Shown: positions 42,398 to 50,854, counted from the first letter of the stretch. The stretch is 64,000 bases of DNA from Micromonospora kangleipakensis (GCF_004217615.1 NZ_SHLD01000001.1:6820001-6884000); one strand, 5' to 3'. Numbers and translations: made by a program. The notes: generated by a model not told the origin, from the letters alone.

Positions 42398-43239
42398 CGA
42401 CCACCACGAAGCCGGCGGCCCCGGTCGCCGCCGCCCCGGCCCGGCGGCTCGGACCGGGCGCCCTCGCGCTGCGGCAGGGGCGGCTGGAGATCACCCAGTT
42501 CCTGCGCAGCCGGGAGTCCGTCGTCTTCACGATGGGCTTCCCGATCATCATGATCCTGATCTTCGCGTCGATCTTCAGCGGCGAGATCGGTGGTGGGGTC
42601 AAGTTCACCCAGTACTTCATCACCGGCATGATCGCGACCGGTCTGATGACGGTGAGCTTCCAGAACCTGGGCATCTGGATCCCGATCGAGCGGGACCGGG
42701 GCGTGCTCAAGCGCTACCGGGGCACGCCGATGCCGAAGTGGGTCTGGTTCGCCGGCAAGGTGATCATGGTGGTGGCGATCGGCGTGGCCGAGACCGCCCT
42801 GCTGCTGGTCGTCGCGGTGCTGCTGTTCGACCTGAAGCTGCCCGACACCATCGGCAAGTGGCTGACCTTCGGCTGGGTCGCCGCGCTCGGCGTCACCGCC
42901 TGCACCCTCTGCGGCATCGCCATCTCCTCGCTGGCCCGCACCGCGCGCAGCGGCTCCGCCGTGGTCACGCCGGTGGCGCTGATCCTCCAGTTCATCTCCG
43001 GCGTGTTCTTCGTCTTCACCGAGCTGCCGAGCTGGATGCAGCAGGTCGCCGCGCTCTTCCCGCTCAAGTGGATGTGCCAGGGGCTGCGGTCCGTCTTCCT
43101 GCCCGAGAGCTTCGGCGCCCAGGAGCCGGGCGGCTCGTTCGAGCTGGGCCGCGTCGCCCTGGTGCTCGCCGCCTGGTGCGTGATCGGCCTGCTCCTCTGC
43201 CTGACCACCTTCCGCTGGACCACCCGACGCGACGGCTGA
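42394..43239 (+). CDS. ABC-2 type transporter permease
   Basis: A 281-residue membrane protein with six predicted spans, including VVFTMGFPIIMILIFASIF, FITGMIATGLMTVSF, KVIMVVAIGVAETALLLVVAVLL and LVLAAWCVIGLLLCL. RGVLKRYRGTPMPKWVWFAGK is the family loop of ABC-2/DrrB permeases. It overlaps the ATPase gene by 4 bp and should pair with it as a dimer in the membrane. Cargo unknown. Confidence 0.9.
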   Translation: MTTTTKPAAPVAAAPARRLGPGALALRQGRLEITQFLRSRESVVFTMGFPIIMILIFASIFSGEIGGGVKFTQYFITGMIATGLMTVSFQNLGIWIPIERDRGVLKRYRGTPMPKWVWFAGKVIMVVAIGVAETALLLVVAVLLFDLKLPDTIGKWLTFGWVAALGVTACTLCGIAISSLARTARSGSAVVTPVALILQFISGVFFVFTELPSWMQQVAALFPLKWMCQGLRSVFLPESFGAQEPGGSFELGRVALVLAAWCVIGLLLCLTTFRWTTRRDG

Positions 43240-43276
43240 GCCGCCCGGCGCGGCGGCGGGTGTCACACTCGCCTGC

Positions 43277-44086
43277 ATGGCTCACGTTCTGACCCGGCGC
43301 CGGCTGCTCGCGGCCGGCGCCGGCACGGCGACGCTGGCCGCGCTCGGCGGCCTCACCGCCCGGGAACTGTCCCGCCCCCGACCCGGGCCGGTGCCCGAAC
43401 TCCCCGACGCCCCGTCCGGCGACGAACGCCTGATCCGCATCCGGTCGGCCGCCCGGAACCGCGAGGTGGACTTCTGGACCGCCGTCCCGGAGGGGTACGG
43501 CGACGGCCGCGGCCTGCCCGTCTGCCTGGTGCTGCACGGCGCCTCGGCCACGCCCCGGGACTTCGGACGCTTCGGGCTCGCCCGCTTCCTCACCGACGCG
43601 GTACGCCGGGGCGCACCGCCCTTCGTGCTCGCCGGCGCCACCGGCGGCCGGCTCTCCTGGCGGCGCTCCGGCGACGACGACCCGCAGCGGATGGTGCGCG
43701 AGGAGGTGCCCACCTGGTGCGCCCGGCGCGGCTTCGACGTCGACCGAACGGCGGTCTGGGGCTGGTCGATGGGGGGCTTCGGCGCGCTGCTGCTCGCCGA
43801 GACGTACCCGGGATGGCTCCGCGCGGTGGCCGCCTTCTCCCCCGCGGTCCGGCCGGGGGACGCGGTCTTCGCCGGTGCGGCGCGGCTGCGTGGCACCCCG
43901 GTCGGTCTCTGGTGCGGCCGGCAGGACAACTTCCTCCGCGACGTGCGCGCCCTGGCCCGGGCACTGCCCGAGCCGCCGGTACGCGCGGCATGGGCCGACG
44001 GCCGGCACAACTTCGCCTACTGGGGCACGGTGATCCCGGACGCCTTCGCCCTGCTCGGCGCAGCCCTCGACCCGCCCCGGCCGTGA
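43277..44086 (+). CDS. Exported esterase-like alpha/beta hydrolase (Tat signal)
   Basis: A 269-residue protein whose N-terminus LTRRRLLAAGAGTATLAALGG has a twin-arginine-like signal, so export by Tat or a membrane anchor is likely. The hydrolase part resembles esterase D/acetyl-xylan-esterase-like proteins: CLVLHGASATPRDF, the nucleophile elbow WGWSMGGFGALLLAE, GRQDNFLRDV and ADGRHNFAYW with the catalytic histidine. It starts seven bases after CACACT (leaderless), 37 bp behind the ABC permease. It may act on an envelope or extracellular ester; substrate unknown. Confidence 0.82.
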   Translation: MAHVLTRRRLLAAGAGTATLAALGGLTARELSRPRPGPVPELPDAPSGDERLIRIRSAARNREVDFWTAVPEGYGDGRGLPVCLVLHGASATPRDFGRFGLARFLTDAVRRGAPPFVLAGATGGRLSWRRSGDDDPQRMVREEVPTWCARRGFDVDRTAVWGWSMGGFGALLLAETYPGWLRAVAAFSPAVRPGDAVFAGAARLRGTPVGLWCGRQDNFLRDVRALARALPEPPVRAAWADGRHNFAYWGTVIPDAFALLGAALDPPRP

Positions 44087-44088
44087 CT

Positions 44089-44120
44089 GCGGGCGACGAA
44101 CGGTCCCGCCCGTCGCCCGC
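44089..44120. terminator. Bidirectional hairpin
   Basis: GCGGGCGAC (44089-44097) pairs with GTCGCCCGC (44112-44120) between the convergent esterase and dehydrogenase genes. Confidence 0.65.
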
Positions 44121-44129
44121 GCCGCCGGC

Positions 44130-44978
44130 TCAGTACGTGTAGAAGCCCTTGCCGGTCTTCCGGCCCAGGTCACCGGCGGTGACCATGCGCTGGAGCAGCT
44201 CCGGCGGGAAGAACTTCTCATCGGCGGTGTCGGTGTAGATGTTCTTCGAGGCATGCAGCAGCACGTCCACGCCGGTCAGGTCGGTGGTGGCCAGCGGACC
44301 CATGGCGTGGCCGAAGCCAAGCCGGCAGGCGGTGTCCAGGTCCTCCGCCGAGACCACGCCGGACTCGACCAGCTTGACCGCCTCGACGACCAGCGCGGAG
44401 ATCAGCCGGGTGGTGACGAAGCCGGCGATGTCCCGGTTGACCACGACGACCGTCTTGCCGATCTCCTCGGCGAACGCCTTCGCCGTCGCCAGGGTCTCGT
44501 CGCTGGTCTTGTAGCCGCGGACCAGCTCACAGAGCTTCATCATCGGCACCGGGGAGAAGAAGTGGGTGCCGACGACCGACTCCGGCCGCTCGGTCACCGC
44601 GGCGATCTGGGTGACCGGGATGGCCGAGGTGTTGGTGGCCAGCACCGCGTCGGCCTTGCAGATCTTGTCCAGCGCGCGGAACACCTCGTGCTTGATCTCC
44701 AGCCGCTCGAAGACCGCCTCGACCACGATGTCCGCGTCGGCGACCGCCTCCAGGTCCGTGGTCGGGGTGATCCGGCCCAGCGCCGCCTCGACCTCGGACG
44801 CCTCGATCTTCCCCTTCTCGGCGAACTTCTCCAGCGACTTCCGGATGCCGTCGACGCCCCGCTTGGTGGCCGCGTCGTCCAGGTCCCGCAGCGTCACCTG
44901 CCAGCCCGCCTGCGCCGCCACCTGGGCGATGCCCGAGCCCATCAGCCCGGCACCGACGACCGCGAGTCGACCCGCCAT
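44130..44978 (-). CDS. hbdA: 3-hydroxybutyryl-CoA dehydrogenase
   Basis: A normal single-unit enzyme of 282 residues that reduces acetoacetyl-CoA to 3-hydroxybutyryl-CoA or the reverse. Visible are the Rossmann loop LAVVGAGLMGSGIAQ, ATNTSAIPVTQIAAV, the catalytic region GTHFFSPVPMMKLCELV, and the C-terminal domain with DTACRLGFGHAMGPL and LGRKTGKGFYTY at the end. ATG 44978 follows GGGAGAAGC. It has its own TAGGGT promoter and operator-like site downstream of murA. With the duplicated enzyme at 31072 this gives the strain at least two versions of this step. Confidence 0.92.
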   Translation of the reverse strand: MAGRLAVVGAGLMGSGIAQVAAQAGWQVTLRDLDDAATKRGVDGIRKSLEKFAEKGKIEASEVEAALGRITPTTDLEAVADADIVVEAVFERLEIKHEVFRALDKICKADAVLATNTSAIPVTQIAAVTERPESVVGTHFFSPVPMMKLCELVRGYKTSDETLATAKAFAEEIGKTVVVVNRDIAGFVTTRLISALVVEAVKLVESGVVSAEDLDTACRLGFGHAMGPLATTDLTGVDVLLHASKNIYTDTADEKFFPPELLQRMVTAGDLGRKTGKGFYTY

Positions 44979-45013
44979 CTGCTTCTCCCTCGCCTGATTG
45001 AGTACCTGCCAGC

Positions 45014-45019
45014 ACCCTA
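45014..45019 (-). promoter_or_regulatory. -10 element (TAGGGT) of hbdA
   Basis: TAGGGT on the minus strand, separated by 13 bp from the operator at 45033-45044, the same spacing as at icmA. Confidence 0.5.
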
Positions 45020-45032
45020 GTCGGCGAGCCTG

Positions 45033-45044
45033 AACGACCGCTAA
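45033..45044 (-). promoter_or_regulatory. Operator-like site of hbdA
   Basis: TTAGCGGTCGTT followed by CAGG, identical at 15 of 16 positions to the icmA site 1 region. Confidence 0.6.
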
Positions 45045-45057
45045 GCCCTCTCCGCGG

Positions 45058-46497
45058 TCAGATCTCCAGGGTCGGCTCGTCCGGGATCGTGCCGCGCTCG
45101 ACCTCGATCCCGAGGGCCTGCAGGTCGGCGACGAAGTCCGGATAGCCACGGTCCACGTGGTGCACGTGGGAGACCTCGGTGACCCCGTCGGCGCAGAGCC
45201 CGGCGATGATCAGCCCGGCGCCGGCCCGGATGTCGGTGGCGCGGACCGGGGCGCCGGAGAGCCGGTCCCGGCCGCGGACCACCGCGTGGTGGCCGTCGGT
45301 CTTGATGTCCGCGCCGAGACGCATCATCTCGTTGGCGAACATGAACCGGCCGTCGAAGATGTTCTCGGTGATCAGCGACGCGCCGTCGCTCACCGCCGCC
45401 AGCCCGATCGCCATCGGCAGCAGGTCGGTGGCGAAGCCCGGGTAGGGCAGGGTCACCACGTCCACCGCCGTCGGGCGGTCGTCCATCCGTACCCGGAAGG
45501 CGTCACCGCGGGTCTCCACCAGGCCGCCGACCGAGACCAGCTTGTCGAGCGCGACCTCCAGGAACGCCGGGTCGATGCCGGTCACCGTGACGTCCCCCCG
45601 GGTCATCGCGGCGGCGAACGCCCAGGTCCCGGCGACGATCCGGTCCCCCACCGTGGCGTGCCGCACCGGGCGCAGCTCGGGCACGCCCTCGATACGCAGG
45701 GTCGAGGTCCCCTCCCCCTCGATCCGGGCGCCCATCCGGATCAGCATCGAGCAGATGTCGACGATCTCCGGCTCCCGGGCGGCGTTGTCGATCACCGTCA
45801 CGCCCCGGGCCAGCACCGCCGCCATCACCAGGTTCTCCGTGGCGCCGACGCTGGGGAAGTCCAGCACGATCTCCGCGCCGTGCAGACCGTCCGGGGCGGA
45901 CGCGATGACGAAGCCGTGCTCGCCGGAGATCTCCGCGCCCATCCGGGTCAGCCCGGAGATGTGCATGTCCAGGCCGCGGGAGCCGATCGCGTCCCCGCCG
46001 GGATGCGCCACCCGCACGTACCCTCGGCGGGCCAGCAGCGGACCGAGCACGCAGATCGATGCGCGCAGCCGCCGGACCAGGTCGTAGTCGGCCTCCGCGC
46101 CCGGCCGCTCCGGCACGTCGATGACGACCGACCGGGAGCGTTCCACCCCGCCGCGGGCCACCATCGGATCGACCGGGTCGTCGACGCCGAACCGTACGCC
46201 GCAGCCCAGCCGGCGCAGCACCTCGCCCATGATGGCGATGTCGGTGATCCGGGGCACGTTGGTGATCACGTTCCGCCCGGGCGCGAGGAGCGCGGCCGCC
46301 ATCAGCTTGAGCGCCGAGTTCTTCGCCCCGACGACGTGGACCGTGCCGGCCAGCCGCGCGTCGCCGCGCACCCGGATGACGTCGACGTCGTTGACCGCCG
46401 GACCGCCGGCATCACCCGGGCCCACCCCGGCCGGCCAGCCGGACTGGTCCGGCCGCGCCGGGATGGTCAGGTCCGGTATCCGTAGGCTGTGCGTCAT
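45058..46497 (-). CDS. murA: UDP-N-acetylglucosamine 1-carboxyvinyltransferase
   Basis: MurA adds enolpyruvate from PEP to UDP-GlcNAc, the first committed step of peptidoglycan synthesis, in the cytoplasm. The EPSP-synthase-fold protein shows [54 protein letters not shown] and [15 protein letters not shown]. The catalytic loop reads [15 protein letters not shown]: the usual PEP-binding cysteine is Asp169, the change that makes mycobacterial MurA insensitive to fosfomycin. From ATG 46497 the N-terminus is about 40 residues longer than usual. That ATG shares the bases CATG with the pduO start on the other strand; an internal GTG near 46425 is a possible later start. Confidence 0.92.
   Translation of the reverse strand: MTHSLRIPDLTIPARPDQSGWPAGVGPGDAGGPAVNDVDVIRVRGDARLAGTVHVVGAKNSALKLMAAALLAPGRNVITNVPRITDIAIMGEVLRRLGCGVRFGVDDPVDPMVARGGVERSRSVVIDVPERPGAEADYDLVRRLRASICVLGPLLARRGYVRVAHPGGDAIGSRGLDMHISGLTRMGAEISGEHGFVIASAPDGLHGAEIVLDFPSVGATENLVMAAVLARGVTVIDNAAREPEIVDICSMLIRMGARIEGEGTSTLRIEGVPELRPVRHATVGDRIVAGTWAFAAAMTRGDVTVTGIDPAFLEVALDKLVSVGGLVETRGDAFRVRMDDRPTAVDVVTLPYPGFATDLLPMAIGLAAVSDGASLITENIFDGRFMFANEMMRLGADIKTDGHHAVVRGRDRLSGAPVRATDIRAGAGLIIAGLCADGVTEVSHVHHVDRGYPDFVADLQALGIEVERGTIPDEPTLEI
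46483..46488 (+). promoter_or_regulatory. -10 element (TAGGCT) of pduO
   Basis: TAGGCT ends seven bases before ATG 46496 and no ribosome site is present, so the start is probably leaderless. The box lies inside the 5' coding end of murA. Confidence 0.5.
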
Positions 46498-47068
46498 GGC
46501 CGTCCACCTCACGCGCATCTACACCAAGGCCGGCGACGCCGGCATGACCAGGCTGAGCAACAACGAGCAGGTGCCGAAGACCGATCCACGGATCGCCGCG
46601 TACGCGGATGTCGACGAGTGCAACGCGGCGATCGGCGTCGCGCTCGCGCTCGGGCAGCTCGACGACGAGCTGCGGGCGGTGCTGGGGTCGATCCAGAACG
46701 ACATGTTCGATGTCGGCGCGGACCTGGCCACCCCGGTCGAGCCGGACCCGAAGTACCCGCCGCTGCGGGTCACCGAGGAGTACGTGGAGCGCCTCGAGGG
46801 CTGGTGCGACGAGTACAACGCACGCCTGAGCAAGCTCGACTCCTTCATCCTCCCCGGCGGCACCGCTGGCGCGGCGCTGCTGCACGTGGCACGGACGATC
46901 GCCCGGCGCGCCGAGCGTGCGGCGTGGGCCCTGGTCGCGCACGACCCGGAACGGACCAGCCCCCTCCCGGCAAAGTATCTCAACCGGCTTTCCGATCTGC
47001 TCTTTATCCTGTCAAGAACGGCAAATCCGAACGGAGATGTGCTATGGGTGCCGGGCGGGAAGCGTTGA
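46496..47068 (+). CDS. pduO: PduO-type ATP:cob(I)alamin adenosyltransferase
   Basis: This makes adenosylcobalamin, the cofactor of IcmA and Ecm. The 190-residue protein carries [14 protein letters not shown] (ATP-binding loop), [12 protein letters not shown], and the C-terminal [18 protein letters not shown] and [14 protein letters not shown] blocks of the family. It starts at ATG 46496, overlapping the murA start head to head, and its last 25 bp overlap the next gene. Confidence 0.93.
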   Translation: MAVHLTRIYTKAGDAGMTRLSNNEQVPKTDPRIAAYADVDECNAAIGVALALGQLDDELRAVLGSIQNDMFDVGADLATPVEPDPKYPPLRVTEEYVERLEGWCDEYNARLSKLDSFILPGGTAGAALLHVARTIARRAERAAWALVAHDPERTSPLPAKYLNRLSDLLFILSRTANPNGDVLWVPGGKR

Positions 47069-47475
47069 CCGTCGGCGCCCTGCACCACGTCGAGGTCTGG
47101 GTGCCCGACCTCGACGCGGCCAAGTGCAGCTGGGGCTGGCTCCTCGGCGAGCTGGGCTGGACGCCGTTCCAGGACTGGCCGGCCGGCCGGTCCTGGCGGC
47201 TCGGCCCGACCTACCTGGTGCTGGAGCAGTCCCCCGGGCTCTCCGGACGGGTGCACGACCGGCTCGCCCCCGGACTCAACCACCTGGCCTTCCACGCCGG
47301 CTCGCCGGCGGCGGTGGACGCCCTGGTCGCCGCCGCCCCCCACCACGGCTGGGAGCTGCTCTTTCCGGACCGGCACCCGCACGCGGGCGGTCCGGGGACG
47401 TACGCCGCTTACCTGGCCGACGGGCAGGGGTACGAGGTGGAGCTGGTCGCCTCTGACCTCGGTGGTTGCGCTTGA
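47044..47475 (+). CDS. Glyoxalase/VOC-family protein
   Basis: A 143-residue vicinal-oxygen-chelate protein with two half-modules: LHHVEVWVPDLDAAKCSWGW and LNHLAFHAGSPAAVDALV, with conserved histidines and a final YAAYLADGQGYEVELVA glutamate. It could be a metal-dependent lyase, epimerase, dioxygenase or antibiotic-binding protein; the substrate is unknown. It begins at ATG 47044 behind GGAGATG, inside the 3' end of pduO, so the two are translationally linked. Confidence 0.8.
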   Translation: MGAGREALTVGALHHVEVWVPDLDAAKCSWGWLLGELGWTPFQDWPAGRSWRLGPTYLVLEQSPGLSGRVHDRLAPGLNHLAFHAGSPAAVDALVAAAPHHGWELLFPDRHPHAGGPGTYAAYLADGQGYEVELVASDLGGCA

Positions 47476-47572
47476 GGGCTGGGGGCGACCGTCCGGGCTC
47501 GCGTGGCGTGGTTGCGGTGGGGGCTCTGGCCGCGGTCCGTTCGGCGGTCACGGTCGTTCCGTTCGCGGATAT

Positions 47573-47615
47573 GCCGCTGGCCGGCACCCCGTGTCTCGGG
47601 GTGCCGGCCAGCGGC
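47573..47615 (-). terminator. Terminator of lysozyme-like gene copy 2
   Basis: The same perfect 18-bp stem as at 37836-37878 (47573-47590 with 47598-47615, loop GTGTCTC). Confidence 0.85.
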
Positions 47616-47630
47616 GTGTTGCTCTATGGG

Positions 47631-48215
47631 TCAGCTGTTCCAGTGCTGGGCGACGATGTGGGCGGCCTGCTTCTCCCACTGGGCGTAGGCGTCCGGGTAG
47701 GCCGACACCTGCACCGTCTGCGCGGCCTCGGTCAGCGGCATGTCCTGCCAGCCGTCGACCTGCTTGAGACCCTTCTCGAACGCCAGGGTCGCGTACTCGG
47801 GGTCGGTGATCTGCTCCGGCGTACCCCAACCCGAGGACGGCCGCTGCTGGAACAGGCCCAGCGAGTCATGGTCGTTGCGGTCACCCAGGTGACCCAGGTT
47901 CTCCAGCTTCGACTCCTGCAGGCTCGTGGCGATCGAGATCACCGCGGCCCGCTCCGGCAGACCCGCCTTCTTCGTCGCGGCGATGATCGCCTTCGCGTTG
48001 CCGGTCTGCTCATCGTTCAGGGAGATCTTCGACTGCTCGCCCTGCACACCATGCGGGATCAGCTTGCCCATGTCGGGCTTGTCGGCCTGCACGGCGGCCG
48101 GGGTCATCGCGCTGGTCGGGGTGGCGTCGTGGTGGTTCAGCGGACCGGCGGCCAGACCACCGGCGAACGCCAGACCAGCAATACCGAGCACGCTCTTACG
48201 CAGCATCGTGTTCAT
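47631..48215 (-). CDS. Secreted lysozyme/transglycosylase-like protein, copy 2
   Basis: A 194-residue secreted protein with the same lysozyme-like domain as copy 1. From DEQTGNAKAI to the C-terminus (about 125 residues) the two are identical. Differences cluster in the signal peptide and the following linker (here NHHDATPTSAMTP in place of HADTGPVTGKP). The conserved glutamate of ATSLQES and the SLGLFQQRP block are intact. ATG 48215 is preceded by ATGGAGC. Divergence confined to the leader and linker suggests recent duplication or gene conversion of the catalytic part. Confidence 0.8.
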   Translation of the reverse strand: MNTMLRKSVLGIAGLAFAGGLAAGPLNHHDATPTSAMTPAAVQADKPDMGKLIPHGVQGEQSKISLNDEQTGNAKAIIAATKKAGLPERAAVISIATSLQESKLENLGHLGDRNDHDSLGLFQQRPSSGWGTPEQITDPEYATLAFEKGLKQVDGWQDMPLTEAAQTVQVSAYPDAYAQWEKQAAHIVAQHWNS

Positions 48216-48809
48216 GGGAAAGCTCCATTCGGGGGTTTGGCGCACACCCGGTGGGGGCCGGGACATGCGCAAGCACCGTCAGGCGCTCACTAAGTTCAAG
48301 GGGGGAAAGCTGCCCGGTCCGACCGCGGGGCGGGGGCCTCTTCGCGGCGCCGGGACCATGTGTAACGACCGCCGGCCCACCATCATTCCGGGGCCCGACC
48401 ATCGGCCCGGTCGAGCGGGCCAGCTGCTTCGGTCGTACGCCAGATGTAACGACCCCGCCCCCGCCACGATTCCGCCGTCGGGATGCCGCCGGTCACACCC
48501 GGAAACGGACATTCGACCCAGACCGCCCGTCGCCCGACGGGCCGGAACGGACACCCGGCACCAGAACCTCCATGTGGCGGTATCCGCGCCTGTCGGGACA
48601 CCGCCACATCGGGGACATGGAGTCGATTACGCGCGGGTGGGGTGCGCAGACGCGAGCGGGTGCGAACGGCTCAGCCGTACCGCGGAAACAGCTTGCGGGG
48701 GTGGGCCGGCGGGGCCGCGACCAGGCCCGGAGCGCGAAGGGCGCCCGGCCGGGCGGAAGCTGGCCGGGCCGGTCAGACCTCGCGAACAGGCCCGGGGGCC
48801 CGATCGGGG
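48216..48809. other. Leader and upstream region of lysozyme-like copy 2
   Basis: No gene. Up to 48619 it repeats the copy 1 upstream region, including two GGTCGTTACA motifs 84 bp apart (48361-48370 and 48445-48454) and two copies of the TCCGTT-containing motif. Nothing recognisable lies in 48620-48809. Confidence 0.55.
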
Positions 48810-49265
48810 TCAGGCGGCGGGCCAGTCCTGGGAGGCCAGACGCGGCGAGACCGCCCCGGGTGGGGCGGCCTCGAGCCAGGAGAGGAAGCCGGTGACCGTG
48901 GACCGTGCCATGGCGATCTCCACCGGCGCGTGGTTGCTGGTACAGCGGAGGATCACCCAGTCGGCGGGCATGGAGAGGCGTTCCTGCCCCTCCGGCAGCC
49001 GGCGGCGCTCCACGGCCAGCCCTTTGCGGGAGAGCACCCGCTTTGGGCGTAGGGCGAAGCTGAATATCCGGTACCATCGCAGCTCGTCGTTGGCGAACCG
49101 GCCGAAGCCGGGCGACCAGCCCCGGCCGTCCAGGATCGTGGAGACCCGGACACTGAGCCGGATGATGCCCCCGCTGCGGGTGAAGAGAGCCCGCCGGATG
49201 AAGAGGATCAGAAGCGCGGCGAGCACGACCGCGACGCCGATTCCGACCCCTTCCACGATCTCCAT
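48810..49265 (-). CDS. DUF2550-family single-pass membrane protein
   Basis: A 151-residue protein with one N-terminal span (VGIGVAVVLAALLILFIRR) and a soluble domain with GGIIRLSVRV, GRFANDELRWYRIFSFALRP and RRLPEGQERLSMPADWVI. These are typical of the DUF2550 proteins that follow atpC in many actinobacteria. Function unknown. It starts at ATG 49265, 12 bp after atpC, and is surely in the same transcript. Confidence 0.85.
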   Translation of the reverse strand: MEIVEGVGIGVAVVLAALLILFIRRALFTRSGGIIRLSVRVSTILDGRGWSPGFGRFANDELRWYRIFSFALRPKRVLSRKGLAVERRRLPEGQERLSMPADWVILRCTSNHAPVEIAMARSTVTGFLSWLEAAPPGAVSPRLASQDWPAA

Positions 49266-49277
49266 CGGCGGGTCGGC

Positions 49278-49556
49278 TCAGCGGGCCGGAGAGGCGGGGG
49301 TGGCGCTCTCGGCGAGGACGGTGACGCCCTCACCGGTCACGGAGAGGAAGCCGCCGGCGACGTCGTACGCGACCTGCTGGCCGCCGGCCTGCTTGATGCG
49401 GACCTGGCTGGGCTCCGCGAGCTGACCGAGCAGCGGCGCGTGGCCCGGAAGCACACCCAGCTCACCCTCGGTCGTCCGGGCGACGACCATCTCGGCCTCA
49501 CCGGACCAGACCTTCTCCTCGACGGCTACGAGCTCGACGTGAAGCTGCTGTGCCAC
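49278..49556 (-). CDS. atpC: ATP synthase epsilon subunit
   Basis: The central-stalk subunit that couples and restrains F1. The 92-residue protein has LHVELVAVEEKVWSGEAEMV and TTEGELGVLPGHAPLLGQL and a short C-terminus, as in actinobacterial epsilon subunits lacking a full helical domain. GTG 49556 follows AAGGAGAC. It is separated from atpD by a terminator, an LCP gene and a second terminator, and carries its own promoter (TTGGGT, 18 bp, TAGACT). Confidence 0.93.
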   Translation of the reverse strand: MAQQLHVELVAVEEKVWSGEAEMVVARTTEGELGVLPGHAPLLGQLAEPSQVRIKQAGGQQVAYDVAGGFLSVTGEGVTVLAESATPASPAR

Positions 49557-49589
49557 GCTGTCTCCTTGCTGCGGCGGCGGATTGCCGAA

Positions 49590-49619
49590 AGTCTAGTCGC
49601 GCCCCCGAGGGCGACCCAA
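49590..49619 (-). promoter_or_regulatory. Promoter of atpC-DUF2550
   Basis: On the minus strand TTGGGT (49614-49619), an 18-bp spacer, then TAGACT (49590-49595), 33 bp before GTG 49556. It is among the best housekeeping-type promoters in the window. Confidence 0.7.
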
Positions 49620-49663
49620 CGCGGGTGGCGAGAGCTGCGCCACGGGGAGGCGCCCGGTGCCAC

Positions 49664-49698
49664 GCCAGCGGGCCCGGCGTGCGCCGGGGCCCGCTGGC
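49664..49698 (-). terminator. Terminator behind the LCP gene
   Basis: GCCAGCGGGCCCGGCG (49664-49679) pairs with 49682-49698 with one bulged base. It lies directly after the LCP stop codon and isolates atpC from upstream transcription. Confidence 0.8.
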
Positions 49699-49705
49699 GC
49701 TCACG

Positions 49706-50854
49706 TTAACTGTTCTTCTGCTTGAAGTCGGGGTGCTCCAGCATGAAGGCGTCCACCTGCTCGGTGCGGATGGCGGTGAAGAAGTCCTGCGCCGCCGGCA
49801 GCAGCCGCTCCCCCTTGTACGCGGAGCCGGTGCCGATGCCCCCGCCGGGCAGCTTGATGGTCTCGATCGAGTCCGAGCGGATGCCCTTGAGCGCCAGCGC
49901 GAAGTCGACCACGCTGTTGCCCCGGCCGTTGAAGATCAGCGACCGGCCGGCAGCCCGGATCACCTTGTCCAGCTTGACGGGGTTGGTCACCACGTCGGCG
50001 CTGAACGCCTGGTTGACCATCGCCTTGATGAACTGCTGCTGGTGCCGCTGCCGGCCGTAGTCGGCGTCCGGCACACCGTTCTTCGGGTAGCGCTGGCGCA
50101 CGTAGTCCAGCGCCTGCCAGCCGTTGAGGTGCGCGTTGCCCTTCTTGTACTCGGCCTGCGGGCCGAGATAGCCACCGCCGCCCGGCCTCAGCTGGCGCAT
50201 GGTGCCGTCCGGCTTGCGGTGCTCGGAGCGCACGTCCCGCTCGATGTACATGTCGACGCCGCCCATCGCGTCGACGATCTTCTTGAAGCCGGTGAAGTTG
50301 ATGATCGCGCCGGCGTCGAAGCGCTGGATCCCGGTGACCTGCTGGACGGTCTTGGCGAGCAGCTCGAAGCCGCGCGCGGCGTCCGGGTTCTGCCCGGGGA
50401 CCCGGCTGCCGTACGACATGGCCGCATTCAGCTTGTCGGTGCCGCCCGGGTAGTTCGCCTTGGGGAACTTCGGGATCTCCACCCGCAGGTCGCGCGGGAG
50501 CGAGAAGAGGTAGCCGCGGTCCATCCCGGCCGGCACGTGCAGGATCATGATCGAGTCCGCCAGCGGCGGCGTCGTCGGGTTGCGGGGGTCGATGCCGACC
50601 AGCAGGATGTTCAGCGGGCCCTTGATGTTGCTCTTGCGCTCCTGGGCGCCGGCCGCCTGGTCGCCGAAGAGGTCGCCCTTGCCGACCGCGCCCTCGTAGC
50701 GGGACAGCAGCGCCTCGTAGCCGACCAGCACCGCGCCGCTGAGCAGCATGAGGACCACGCCGAAGACGGTGCAGACGCGGGCCCACCGGGGCACCCCGCG
50801 CCAGAAGGACCACTTGCCGCCGTCCGTGCCGGCCTTACCCACGAGCATCTCCAT
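49706..50854 (-). CDS. LytR-CpsA-Psr (LCP) family glycopolymer ligase
   Basis: LCP proteins attach teichoic acid-like or arabinogalactan-type polymers to peptidoglycan outside the membrane. The 382-residue protein has one N-terminal span (VCTVFGVVLMLLSGAVLVGYE) and the LCP core: GPLNILLVGIDPR, DSIMILHVPAGMDRGYLFSLPRD, DKLNAAMSYGS, IINFTGFKKIVDAMGGVDMYI and LDYVRQRY with the conserved arginines. Start ATG 50854 is uncertain; ATG 50848 or GTG 50842 (with GGAG six bases before it) may be used. The gene lies between atpD and atpC and is flanked by terminators. Confidence 0.9.
   Translation of the reverse strand: MEMLVGKAGTDGGKWSFWRGVPRWARVCTVFGVVLMLLSGAVLVGYEALLSRYEGAVGKGDLFGDQAAGAQERKSNIKGPLNILLVGIDPRNPTTPPLADSIMILHVPAGMDRGYLFSLPRDLRVEIPKFPKANYPGGTDKLNAAMSYGSRVPGQNPDAARGFELLAKTVQQVTGIQRFDAGAIINFTGFKKIVDAMGGVDMYIERDVRSEHRKPDGTMRQLRPGGGGYLGPQAEYKKGNAHLNGWQALDYVRQRYPKNGVPDADYGRQRHQQQFIKAMVNQAFSADVVTNPVKLDKVIRAAGRSLIFNGRGNSVVDFALALKGIRSDSIETIKLPGGGIGTGSAYKGERLLPAAQDFFTAIRTEQVDAFMLEHPDFKQKNS

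Larger units (their letters stand above)
47573..48619. repeat. Duplicated 1.05-kb segment, copy 2
   Basis: Direct repeat of 37836-38880. Identity starts with GCCGCTGG at the terminator and ends near GACATG about 400 bp upstream of the start codon. Confidence 0.9.
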
